Source of the DNA: Lachnospiraceae bacterium MA2020
GTDB lineage: Bacteria > Bacillota > Clostridia > Lachnospirales > Lachnospiraceae
Assembly (NCBI GenBank): GCA_000746015.1
Contig: JQKK01000014.1
Coordinates: 1 to 64,000, forward strand
DNA: 64,000 bases
Reading direction: 5' to 3'
Of this stretch, positions 24,754 through 31,826 are shown in pieces; within the stretch, counting starts at the first letter, position 1, and the number at the start of each line of letters is the position of its first letter. The notes beneath the pieces were generated by a model, which did no database searches, had not been told where the DNA came from, and saw only the letters and a list, made by a program, of their open reading frames with translations. The translations under genes were made by a program, and so were the position numbers.

Positions 24754-27117
24754 TTAAAGCATGCTCTGACGATCAATTGACATATTTTTTTTATCAACAA
24801 TAGTCCCATCTTTTTTTACTAGAGTAACGTCCGTCCGTAGTTCATACTGTTTTGTTATTTCAAATTTTACAACAACATCAACTTCATCCATCTTCATTGG
24901 AGGAATATTCTTCATTATTAGCTCATCGAGATACTCAATTCCTTCATCAAAAGTCTTTAGCGCATTTTTAGCTTCACTTTTTCTCGACAAAACTTTGATA
25001 TTAAGCAGAGATTGCTCATCTTCAACAAGTGAATATTTCTTTTCAGCTGTTGCAGGAAGCGTAGTTCCCGCTGGGATAATGCAGCTATAATCCCACTTTT
25101 CAAGTGCTACTCCAAAATCTTCATATGTCATATCGAATACCTGCGGTGGTATCTTAATCATATGGTTATCCCCATATAAACCGTTGGCTATTATTGCGGC
25201 TCCTTCTGCTATTAATGTAGCTGCATTTTTATCAGCTGAAGGCTTTCTCCCAAAATATTTTTCAACCTGATCACGTATGCACGGTATCAAGGATGTTCCT
25301 CCTGCAAGAATAATATTATCCACATCTTCTTTCATCATATCTGCTTTACTCAACCCATTATTCATCTCACTTATTGTCTGATTAATTGTCGGTTTGATTA
25401 AATCCTCAAACTGTTGCCGTGTAATATCAATGAATACGGATTTCTGCTCAGAATCATTTATGTATATATCCATAAGTGTCATAGTTGTGTATTCGCTTGC
25501 ACTTAATTCCACTTTGCAGGTTTCAGCAGCCCAATAAATAGACTTTTTGTTATATATATAATGCTCCAATTTCAACTCAGACTCTTCTTCCGAATACATT
25601 GAAATATCGTAATGATCTTCCAAATAATCATACACATATTCTTCAAGCACAGCTGTTAAATCCTCTCCTCCAAGTTTAGGATTACCCGCTGTTGCACACA
25701 CTTCAAAATTTCCCTCACCATCAGACTTTATAATTGATATATCAAAAGTACCGCCTCCAAAGTCGTAGATAAAGGTAGACGCTTTTTCATTCGCTTCAAT
25801 ATTATATGCAATAGCTGCTGCTGTAGGTTCCTTTTCAATGTGAATATCCTCAAATCCAGAATTTAAGCCAGCTTTCTTAGTATTCTCGACTTCAACAATA
25901 TTAAATGTAGCAGGAACCGTAATAACAGCTTTGCTAACTGGCTGCTTTATCGCTTTTTCTGCCTCTTTTTTTAAATAAGTCAAAAACATTGTCGTAGCCT
26001 CTGTTCCAGTTAGCTCAAACTCATCAAATGATTCCGTGTTCATTCGCTTAAGATTGAATTCTTTGAGTGTTAGACCTGATACGCCTGCAAATTTAGCCTT
26101 AAGCTTCGCTAGTCTGTTGTCGGATGAAATCAAAGTTGCGTTCTGGTTTTTATACTTAATCGCAATAGTAAGAATTTTATTATCGTTATTAGCATTGTTA
26201 TAACTTTCAGAAAAATTCTTAAAAAAATCTTCTGAGAGCAATGATAAATCTGACTCTGCAAATTGTATTCGTTCACGATACTTTATTATTTCTTCTAAAG
26301 CCTTTTCAGCAGAGTATTTTGTATTAATGTCTTTTGTCCTATACTCTAACTCCTGCTCAACTGTTAACGCCAAAACTGGTACCTCATCGTCTTTAAGTCC
26401 TTCCAGAAAGTCAGGTTTATCAATAAAAACATTTGTATCTATCACATAGTACTTTTTCCCATCCGTTGCTCTACTTTCTATCCTTGGAATTTTCACCTTA
26501 ATTGTTTCTGAATCCGCTCTCAAACATTTCTTAAAAAGTGAAACAGATGCTCCTTCATTAATTGCCTTTGCATAAGCCTTTGCTTTTTTCCCATAATAAA
26601 CATCTTCTCTACTCTTAAAAAACATATACGATGGAATCAATATTTCATTTTTAACCTTTACAAATCTAGTAGCTCCATTTTTATCAATATATGAAACTAC
26701 TGAATTTGTTGTTCCAAGATCAATACCTATTTCTCTTCCCTTATTAATGCTTTCTGATTCATTTTCAAAATCCTCATGCGTAATATTTTCAGTTCTAGTG
26801 TCATTCGTATCATACCCATATTGATTATAGTCTTCGCTATGATTATCATTTTCTTCAACATAATTTTCAGATTCTTCCTCAGCGGAAGAATTTTCACCTT
26901 CAGAGTCAGACTCTATATCTCTCCCATTTTCAGAAACATATTCATCTTCAAATCCAGAACTTCTATCTTCATTAACAATTTCTCCGTCTTCCCATTGCTC
27001 TTCTTCATCCTGGTCTGTATCCTCAAATTCATCCCCTATGAGCATATTAAGATCGTCCTCTTCCTCAAAATCTTCTGGTCTGAATCCTAAATTTTCTTCT
27101 CTATCATTTTCAAACAT
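24754..27117 (-). CDS. Hsp70 protein A with a PIN ribonuclease domain inside its ATPase domain
   Basis: Residues 1-127 are an acidic, low-complexity leader. Hsp70 starts at 129 (GIDLGTTNSV, 131-140), runs to LFKKCL (194-199), then resumes near 368 with helix TGTEATTMFL, VITVPATF, KEPTAAAIAY, IYDFGGGTFDISI (450-462) and ILAGGTSLIP. Residues about 222-354 in between are a PIN domain: YVIDTNVF with D227, VEQELEYR with E256, NDNKILTIA with D312, and ISSDNRL with D333. All four metal-binding acids of an active PIN nuclease are present. The insertion is in the subdomain IB region, on the ATPase surface. The relay Arg after VPATF is Val. The start is ATG after AGGAG. It is the first gene of the main Hsp70 operon. 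Confidence 0.85.
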   Translation of the reverse strand: MFENDREENLGFRPEDFEEEDDLNMLIGDEFEDTDQDEEEQWEDGEIVNEDRSSGFEDEYVSENGRDIESDSEGENSSAEEESENYVEENDNHSEDYNQYGYDTNDTRTENITHEDFENESESINKGREIGIDLGTTNSVVSYIDKNGATRFVKVKNEILIPSYMFFKSREDVYYGKKAKAYAKAINEGASVSLFKKCLRADSETIKVKIPRIESRATDGKKYYVIDTNVFIDKPDFLEGLKDDEVPVLALTVEQELEYRTKDINTKYSAEKALEEIIKYRERIQFAESDLSLLSEDFFKNFSESYNNANNDNKILTIAIKYKNQNATLISSDNRLAKLKAKFAGVSGLTLKEFNLKRMNTESFDEFELTGTEATTMFLTYLKKEAEKAIKQPVSKAVITVPATFNIVEVENTKKAGLNSGFEDIHIEKEPTAAAIAYNIEANEKASTFIYDFGGGTFDISIIKSDGEGNFEVCATAGNPKLGGEDLTAVLEEYVYDYLEDHYDISMYSEEESELKLEHYIYNKKSIYWAAETCKVELSASEYTTMTLMDIYINDSEQKSVFIDITRQQFEDLIKPTINQTISEMNNGLSKADMMKEDVDNIILAGGTSLIPCIRDQVEKYFGRKPSADKNAATLIAEGAAIIANGLYGDNHMIKIPPQVFDMTYEDFGVALEKWDYSCIIPAGTTLPATAEKKYSLVEDEQSLLNIKVLSRKSEAKNALKTFDEGIEYLDELIMKNIPPMKMDEVDVVVKFEITKQYELRTDVTLVKKDGTIVDKKNMSIDRQSML

Positions 27118-27157
27118 ATTTTTCTCCTAATATAATATTTGCAGACTTATTTATGCT

Positions 27158-27197
27158 ATCCATGGTTGCTAAGTGCATCTATACAGCAACCATGGAT
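27158..27197 (-). promoter_or_regulatory. 13-bp hairpin ahead of the PIN-Hsp70 gene
   Basis: ATCCATGGTTGCT (27158-27170) pairs perfectly with 27185-27197 across a 14-nt loop. It lies between the glycine-zipper gene and the PIN-Hsp70 gene with no T-run on the minus strand. It may be an mRNA processing or partial attenuation site, or an operator palindrome. Confidence 0.5.
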
Positions 27198-27230
27198 TTA
27201 TGAACTACCATTCCTATAGTGGCGTGTCAC

Positions 27231-27443
27231 TTAAGCATTATCAATTTCCGTGCCAATCTTATTTCCTGTCAACATACCTATTATCCCACCTACAACCGCA
27301 CAGGGAACAGTACCAACTATTGCCCCAACAGGTCCTCCAACAGCAATTCCAATATGACTGCCTATTTTAGCTCCTATCGCAATACCTCCAGCTAATCCCG
27401 TAGCTGATCCAAACAGTTCGCTCGTTCTATTTCTATCCTTCAT
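27231..27443 (-). CDS. Glycine-zipper membrane micro-protein
   Basis: The 70-residue protein has an uninterrupted small-residue, hydrophobic core from about residue 12 to 60. It is built of G-x3-G repeats (GGIAIGAKIG, GGPVGAIVGTVP, VGGIIGMLTG), the glycine-zipper pattern of two tightly packed transmembrane helices. Such proteins can form membrane oligomers or pores; whether this one is toxic is unknown. It starts with ATG after AAAGGAG, 30 nt after the HTH gene, and is followed by the hairpin before PIN-Hsp70. It could be the membrane effector of the downstream Hsp70 system (inference). There is no cleavable signal peptide. Confidence 0.7.
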   Translation of the reverse strand: MKDRNRTSELFGSATGLAGGIAIGAKIGSHIGIAVGGPVGAIVGTVPCAVVGGIIGMLTGNKIGTEIDNA

Positions 27444-27473
27444 AATTATGCTCCTTTATCAACAAAAATGAGT

Positions 27474-27713
27474 TTATGCCAAATCAATAATTAAATATCC
27501 ACCTAAATCTCTATCATATATTATTGACCCTATAGCATTACCGTTGAATACTAAATTATCTTGCATATAGCACTTTAAGTCTAAAATATCTCTGTGAACT
27601 GTTCTTTTGTCCACATCGAAATTGTTGGCTATTTCATCTACAATTAAGATTTTTCCACTTTTAAGCCTTTCAAACTCAAAAAGAATTCTTACATATTTTT
27701 GTGCCTTCATATT
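27474..27713 (-). CDS. Small HTH regulator, N-terminal part of WYL/DeoR type
   Basis: The 79-residue protein is a single winged helix-turn-helix: VDEIANNFDVDKRTVHRDILDL is the DeoR/HTH_11 pattern used at the front of WYL-domain regulators, but the WYL sensor domain is missing. I prefer the ATG at 27713 (MKAQKYVRILFEF), preceded by AAAAGGAG. It is the first small gene before the glycine-zipper and Hsp70 operon and follows RNA element copy 1. WYL-type regulators commonly repress phage-defence operons (family knowledge), so it probably controls this locus. Confidence 0.7.
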   Translation of the reverse strand, partial: NMKAQKYVRILFEFERLKSGKILIVDEIANNFDVDKRTVHRDILDLKCYMQDNLVFNGNAIGSIIYDRDLGGYLIIDLA

Positions 27714-27756
27714 ACTAGCACTCCTTTTATTATCCATGCATAAAAGAATAAAGTCC

Positions 27757-27882
27757 TTGCATATCCTGTGGATTTGGCTATGTCCACATATACCCCGATA
27801 TCCTGAATTAACTCCAATCCTTAGCCAATATCGGTTGACTGCCTGTCTTATTCTTGCGAAAGCCCGTGCAGGCGAGGCTTTA
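27757..27882 (-). ncRNA. Structured RNA element, copy 1, ahead of the HTH gene
   Basis: Read on the minus strand, the element has these parts in order. A hairpin AAAGCC/GGCTTT (27876-27881 with 27859-27864) has a loop CAGGC complement (27869-27873) that pairs with 27841-27845, giving a pseudoknot. A long stem CCGATAT/ATATCGG follows. Last is a hairpin TGTGGA/TCCACA (27783-27788 with 27767-27772) with loop residues ending CCAAA. The same layout recurs at 28674-28795 with different stem bases that still pair. It lies between the exonuclease and HTH genes as a 5' leader or a processed RNA. I do not recognise a known riboswitch. Confidence 0.6.
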
Positions 27883-27920
27883 AGTAAGTTTCATTTTTTC
27901 AAAATTTCTCATTTATCGTT

Positions 27921-28616
27921 CTAACAAGAAACGTAATTAAAATTAAGATTCAATCCTAAGAGCATTTCTCCAATTGAGTACGACAAATGGGATCTATGGT
28001 TTTCCTCATATTCATGTGCTTTCTTATAATAGGGATTCAATTGAAAATCATGTTCTTTGCACATTTTTGCATATAGCAATGCAGTATTGCATGCATCAAT
28101 TAAACCATTATGCGCCTTCCCGATTGAAAAAATGTCGGCCGCAATTAATGCTTCTTCTAATGAATAACGGCGCTGATTATTCATCCTTTCACTAAAATTG
28201 AGCTGACAATCAATCCACTTTTCATTCATCTTTTCTAAGCTATCACAATGAATGCCTTTTGCCCTCATTTCTCCGTAAAGCTGATTCTTATCCGTCATAC
28301 TCCATGAAATAATATTTGCTGTATTATCTGGTATCCAATCTTCAAACTCGCACAATACCGTCTCCAAATCTGACGCTTTTGCAACATCTGAGTTTTTGAT
28401 ACCTGTAAGTTTGTGAATATATCGATCTATATATCCAAAACTAGGCTTTACATAGCGATCGAACTCATTAACCTTGTCAAAATCCTCATTAAGAAGCACA
28501 GCCCCAATCTGTATAATTTCCATCTTGCGACCGTAATCTTGACTAATCCTCTGTACTTTGCACATTTCTAAATCAAGTACAACAAAGAAAGATCCGTTTT
28601 CACCACTCACACTCAT
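27921..28616 (-). CDS. DEDDh 3'-5' exonuclease (DnaQ-like)
   Basis: The 231-residue protein has the Exo I motif VVLDLEM (Asp and Glu ligands), EIIQIGAVLL typical of RNase T/DnaQ folds, Exo II around NIISWSMTDKNQL, and Exo III HNGLIDACNTALLY with the catalytic His and Asp. It removes nucleotides from 3' ends of DNA or RNA; the substrate is unknown. The ATG at 28616 has AAGGAGG upstream; the longer frame would need TTG. It is transcribed from the strong promoter at 28826-28854, with RNA element copy 2 in its leader. It is upstream of, and possibly cotranscribed with, the HTH, glycine-zipper and Hsp70 genes. Confidence 0.85.
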   Translation of the reverse strand: MSVSGENGSFFVVLDLEMCKVQRISQDYGRKMEIIQIGAVLLNEDFDKVNEFDRYVKPSFGYIDRYIHKLTGIKNSDVAKASDLETVLCEFEDWIPDNTANIISWSMTDKNQLYGEMRAKGIHCDSLEKMNEKWIDCQLNFSERMNNQRRYSLEEALIAADIFSIGKAHNGLIDACNTALLYAKMCKEHDFQLNPYYKKAHEYEENHRSHLSYSIGEMLLGLNLNFNYVSC

Positions 28617-28673
28617 AAACAATCCTCCTTAACTGTCAAATAGATATAGTATCGCCATAAGTCAAAAATGAAA

Positions 28674-28795
28674 CAATATGAAATCTTGCAGTTTGGTACT
28701 CTGCATCACCCCGAAATCATAAATGCCCTCATCCTAAGTTAAAATCGGTTAACTGCTTACATATTCTTTAGAAAGCCTGTATAAGCGAGGCTTTA
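28674..28795 (-). ncRNA. Structured RNA element, copy 2, in the exonuclease leader
   Basis: This has the same architecture as copy 1. The hairpin AAAGCC/GGCTTT is 28789-28794 with 28772-28777. The pseudoknot helix TAAGC (28782-28786) with GCTTA (28755-28759) replaces CAGGC/GCCTG. The terminal hairpin CTGCA/TGCAG (28701-28705 with 28687-28691) keeps the CCAAA loop end but changes the stem. Two helices therefore covary between copies. The blocks AACCGAT, AGGAT and TCGGGGT are shared in sequence. It begins about 30 nt after the predicted -10 box and ends about 60 nt before the exonuclease start. Confidence 0.6.
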
Positions 28796-28825
28796 TGTGT
28801 ATACTGTATACAACCAGTTTATTAG

Positions 28826-28854
28826 ATTATATTTATTCATATAGTTAATGTCAA
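28826..28854 (-). promoter_or_regulatory. Consensus sigma-A promoter driving RNA copy 2 and the exonuclease
   Basis: On the minus strand TTGACA (28849-28854) and TATAAT (28826-28831) are both perfect and exactly 17 nt apart. A palindrome GTATACTGTATAC (28799-28811) lies just downstream of the predicted start, a good operator position. This is the strongest promoter I see in the window. The rest of the gap, 28855-29142, is AT-rich and holds no gene I can support. Confidence 0.85.
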
Positions 28855-29142
28855 TAAATAAAAAATAAACTTTCACAACATTTTAAGCTTCTTGCTCAGT
28901 GTGAGATGATTAATATGTCGCTCCTTATGTCAATATTTCTTTTCATAGTTATATCGACATTATATTGAGAAAAGTTTATAGGTTAGTTATACTCATTACG
29001 TCCCATAATCAATATATATATAATCTCTCACTTATCCATTTCTCATCCATTTCTCTAAATATAACAAATAGCATTGACAAATATTGTCATTAGAATAATT
29101 TACTTATATTTTTTTATTTGCTCACGATACCTAAAATATTCA

Positions 29143-29706
29143 TCACGCTAGCAAATGAATATCACTCTTCACCTCATTCCCCCAAACATCCCATCCGGGA
29201 GTCTTCTGTCTTGCAAATAATTCTATCCTCGGTAGGTCTCCCATGAGCTCGACTATCCTGTCACGAGTCTCTGCGGGCTTCTTGGAGTGTTCCTCTATGT
29301 GGCTAATTATCACTTGATGCACTTTTGTACTGACTCTCTTCGGATGACCTTTGGTTGCGAGGAGGCAGAGCTCTACATTGGCACGAGTCCAATAACCCAT
29401 ACCCCAGAAAAGTGAGTCAGCTATCTTATTCTGCTTCACCCACGCAAAGGCTACTGTCTTATAGTCAAAGCCCCATGCCTTTATCACCTTAAATGACTCC
29501 AGAAGAGTCGGAAATGTAACCCACATGAACAAAGCACAATTGTCAGACGCTATATCAGAAACAGGCAGTGCACAAATCTCTTCTGTTGTCATTGTCGGGT
29601 AATGCCTCTCGGCGCTCCGACCTTTTCCTTTATCCGAATAAACTTTGAACTGCCAACATGGATCTGCATAAATGATTCCATACTTCTTATTATTTTTCTT
29701 TTCCAT
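29143..29706 (-). CDS. MT-A70 family adenine-N6 methyltransferase
   Basis: The 187-residue protein has the SAM/catalytic block IIYADPCWQFK, FMWVTFPTLLESFKVIKAWGFDYKTVAFAWVK and SKKPAETRDRIVELMG, the standard order for phage and ICE MT-A70 enzymes. The catalytic motif DPPW is DPCW here, a variant worth noting. These enzymes methylate adenine in DNA, typically as orphan methylases that mask restriction sites of mobile elements. The start at 29706 has AAGGAG with correct spacing; the ATG ten codons earlier is less likely. It lies between the Hsp70/exonuclease cargo and the relaxase of the ICE. Confidence 0.85.
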   Translation of the reverse strand: MEKKNNKKYGIIYADPCWQFKVYSDKGKGRSAERHYPTMTTEEICALPVSDIASDNCALFMWVTFPTLLESFKVIKAWGFDYKTVAFAWVKQNKIADSLFWGMGYWTRANVELCLLATKGHPKRVSTKVHQVIISHIEEHSKKPAETRDRIVELMGDLPRIELFARQKTPGWDVWGNEVKSDIHLLA

Positions 29707-29757
29707 ACCTTGCTCCTTTAAATCGGACATTCGCATTCCGCTTTGCTACATGCTCAT

Positions 29758-29789
29758 GAACGCAAAGGCACTTCGTGCCCTATGCGTTC
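29758..29789. repeat. Nested inverted repeat with TTC loop near the relaxase end
   Basis: The outer arms GAACGCA (29758-29764) and TGCGTTC (29783-29789) enclose an inner GGCAC-TTC-GTGCC hairpin (29767-29779). A similarly built structure lies at 63604-63637 near the opposite end of the ICE core. The surrounding 29707-30020 stretch has no convincing gene. Confidence 0.6.
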
Positions 29790-30020
29790 AAATTTTCAAA
29801 CTGACCACGCTAAACGTGTACGCACATTTTCTGTACGTCATGGATACAAGTCTCTATCAGCTAAACCACCATAAAGTTGGCAAGCAATGTCTGAAAGCGT
29901 ACAAATACACTTGTCAGACAGCTTGTTGGTGGAATATCCCCCAATCCCCCTCTCGGATTTTTCAAATCCGGCTACGCTCTCTGCGAGAGCTGAAAGATTA
30001 AAAAGCTCCATGAATCGGAA

Positions 30021-30060
30021 AAGAGGTTGCTACCAACCGTTAAGTCGATAACAACCTCTT
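30021..30060 (-). terminator. Terminator after the relaxase gene
   Basis: AAGAGGTTG (30021-30029) pairs with CAACCTCTT (30052-30060) just beyond the relaxase stop. Only a short T-run follows on the minus strand, so termination may be partial. An alternative inner hairpin GGTTG/CCAACC overlaps it. Confidence 0.55.
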
Positions 30061-30062
30061 CA

Positions 30063-31466
30063 TTAAAGTGTGTGCTCCTGCTCTTTTTTCTTATACTGCT
30101 CCTGCTCGTCCATGTTCAGAATCTTCTCTACGTCATACTTCGCTATCTGATATTTCTGCATGTCAGCTCTGACCTGCTTATATTCTTCGTAAGCACTTTT
30201 TTTGTCCGACAGGAGTCTCTGATGCTCTTCGTTAAGCTCCTTCACTTTCGGAATCTTCTTCATGCCAAGATTCTGAAAAGCATCTTTTGCAGCTTTATGA
30301 ATCTGTATAGCTTCACGATTTGCCTCAAAGAATTTTCTGCTGTAACCGTTCTCCCGATACTTCACATACACATCCCTGGTCTTGGAATAGTTGATGATGT
30401 GTTTTTTCAGTTCGTGAATTTCCTTAAGCCAACGCTCGTCATTTTTGATTCTTTCACTCAGCTCATCAAACCTCGATGATGAATTTTCCGTCAGCCGTAC
30501 AAGCTCCTCATAGGAATTGACTCCCTTCTCCTGCAGAAAGAGTAATGCTTTCATAAGATTTTTCAGATTATACTTCTTAGCCCAGACCTCATAACCCTTG
30601 CCTTTACCCTTGCGGATTATATCCTCAAGGCTCAGTAGCAGATCAAAGTTTTCATCAGTGGTCTGCGGTTTGATGCCATGATTTTTAATCGGAGCTTTAG
30701 CTATGCCTTCAAGTTTTATAGCTATGTCTTCCTGCGTATATCCTTTGCCAAGAGTCCTGAACCTTATGAACCGCTTATGATTTTTTCCTCTCACAGCCGT
30801 ATGTTTTCCGCTCTTTACTTCATATCCCTGTTCCCTCAGACGTTGTAAAAATTCATCATAACTGTGCGGCTGCTTTGCAAGTGCAGCATCGATGGCAAGC
30901 CGTATCTCGTCCCTTGCAGTTGCCTTCTTCGGATATACAACTATGTTATCCCGTTCTCTGTACGGACGAGGTTTAATTACGGAAAGACCATTCTCAAGAC
31001 AAATGAAGTCGCTGATTCTCTGCAGAGTAAACGCAGACAGGAAGTGATTTTTGAACTTTGCAGTCTCCGAAAGATTTACGGAATTTATGATCACATGATT
31101 ATGGATATGGGCTCTGTCAGTATGCGTCGCCACTATAAACGCATGATTTCCCTTTGTAAATTTCATGGCAGTCTCATATCCAATCCTGTTCGCTTCCTCT
31201 GCCGTAACTTCTCCCGGCTTGAATGACTGACGTATCTGATAGGCAATTATCTCGTGATCATAATGCCGTCTTGCACGTGCTTCATATAGGCTGTGAGAAA
31301 GAAGGAACTCCTCACTCGCCGTATGCACTGTGCATGCATAAGATGTGACAAGTTCCTCATCCTCTGTCTTCTCAGGATTTATGGCATATCTGACTCTTGC
31401 CCGCAGGCAGTTTTTTATGTTCCAGTTCTTGCATATATGCAGTGGTATAAGTCTCGTAGCTGCCAT
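30063..31466 (-). CDS. MOB-P type relaxase
   Basis: The 467-residue protein begins MAATRLIPLHICKNWN, then has an early Tyr-containing region (VRYAINPEKT) and the metal-binding HxHxH-type motif THTDRAHIHNHVIINSVN. This is the relaxase layout of Tn1549-like ICEs. It nicks oriT and remains covalently on the transferred strand. The C-terminal half is helical and basic. The start follows AAAGGACGGG. It is the last core gene, 13 nt after mobC, and is followed by a terminator. The oriT site itself could not be located by eye. Confidence 0.9.
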   Translation of the reverse strand: MAATRLIPLHICKNWNIKNCLRARVRYAINPEKTEDEELVTSYACTVHTASEEFLLSHSLYEARARRHYDHEIIAYQIRQSFKPGEVTAEEANRIGYETAMKFTKGNHAFIVATHTDRAHIHNHVIINSVNLSETAKFKNHFLSAFTLQRISDFICLENGLSVIKPRPYRERDNIVVYPKKATARDEIRLAIDAALAKQPHSYDEFLQRLREQGYEVKSGKHTAVRGKNHKRFIRFRTLGKGYTQEDIAIKLEGIAKAPIKNHGIKPQTTDENFDLLLSLEDIIRKGKGKGYEVWAKKYNLKNLMKALLFLQEKGVNSYEELVRLTENSSSRFDELSERIKNDERWLKEIHELKKHIINYSKTRDVYVKYRENGYSRKFFEANREAIQIHKAAKDAFQNLGMKKIPKVKELNEEHQRLLSDKKSAYEEYKQVRADMQKYQIAKYDVEKILNMDEQEQYKKKEQEHTL

Positions 31467-31479
31467 AGTCCCGTCCTTT

Positions 31480-31824
31480 CTATCTTGCTTCCGATAATCT
31501 CACAAGGAGCTTTTCAAACAGATCGTATATTGCAGCCTGCTCAAGTCTGAGCTCCGTCACATCCTCGATGTAAACACTTCCCGAATCGTAAACAGCATCC
31601 GTATATACATCCAACTTCTTTCCGACCTTGCTTAAGAGTGCGGAAACCTCCTTAAGCTCCATCATGTCAAACAAAAGCACTCTTCCTCTGAGCAACATCC
31701 TTCTTGCATACTCGCTTATATTTACCATTCCCGCCATACGCATCTTTCGGAGGATCTGGTTCTTCTCATCCTCTGATACCCTTACATAAAGTCTTGTTTT
31801 CTTTGCATCCTTCTTCTTTTCCAT
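31480..31824 (-). CDS. MobC-like relaxosome accessory protein
   Basis: The 114-residue basic protein has an N-terminal ribbon-helix-helix (RLYVRVSEDEKNQILRKMR then NISEYARRMLLRG), the pattern of MobC proteins that open DNA at oriT and help the relaxase. The ATG at 31824 overlaps the end region of the upstream methylase-helicase, whose final codons supply GGAG; the frame could also begin with GTG two codons earlier. The gene order mobC then relaxase is standard for this ICE family. Confidence 0.85.
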   Translation of the reverse strand: MEKKKDAKKTRLYVRVSEDEKNQILRKMRMAGMVNISEYARRMLLRGRVLLFDMMELKEVSALLSKVGKKLDVYTDAVYDSGSVYIEDVTELRLEQAAIYDLFEKLLVRLSEAR

Positions 31825-31826
31825 AA

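Noticed and set aside
27757-28795. Identification of the paired RNA elements as a c-di-GMP, SAM or preQ1 riboswitch, or a self-cleaving ribozyme
   Set aside because: I compared remembered consensus features of these families and found no adequate match; I therefore report only the structure seen.
29707-30062. oriT of the ICE in the gap after the relaxase
   Set aside because: Hairpins are present, but no nic-site motif that I can match to a MOB-P oriT, and this gap is downstream rather than upstream of mobC and the relaxase.
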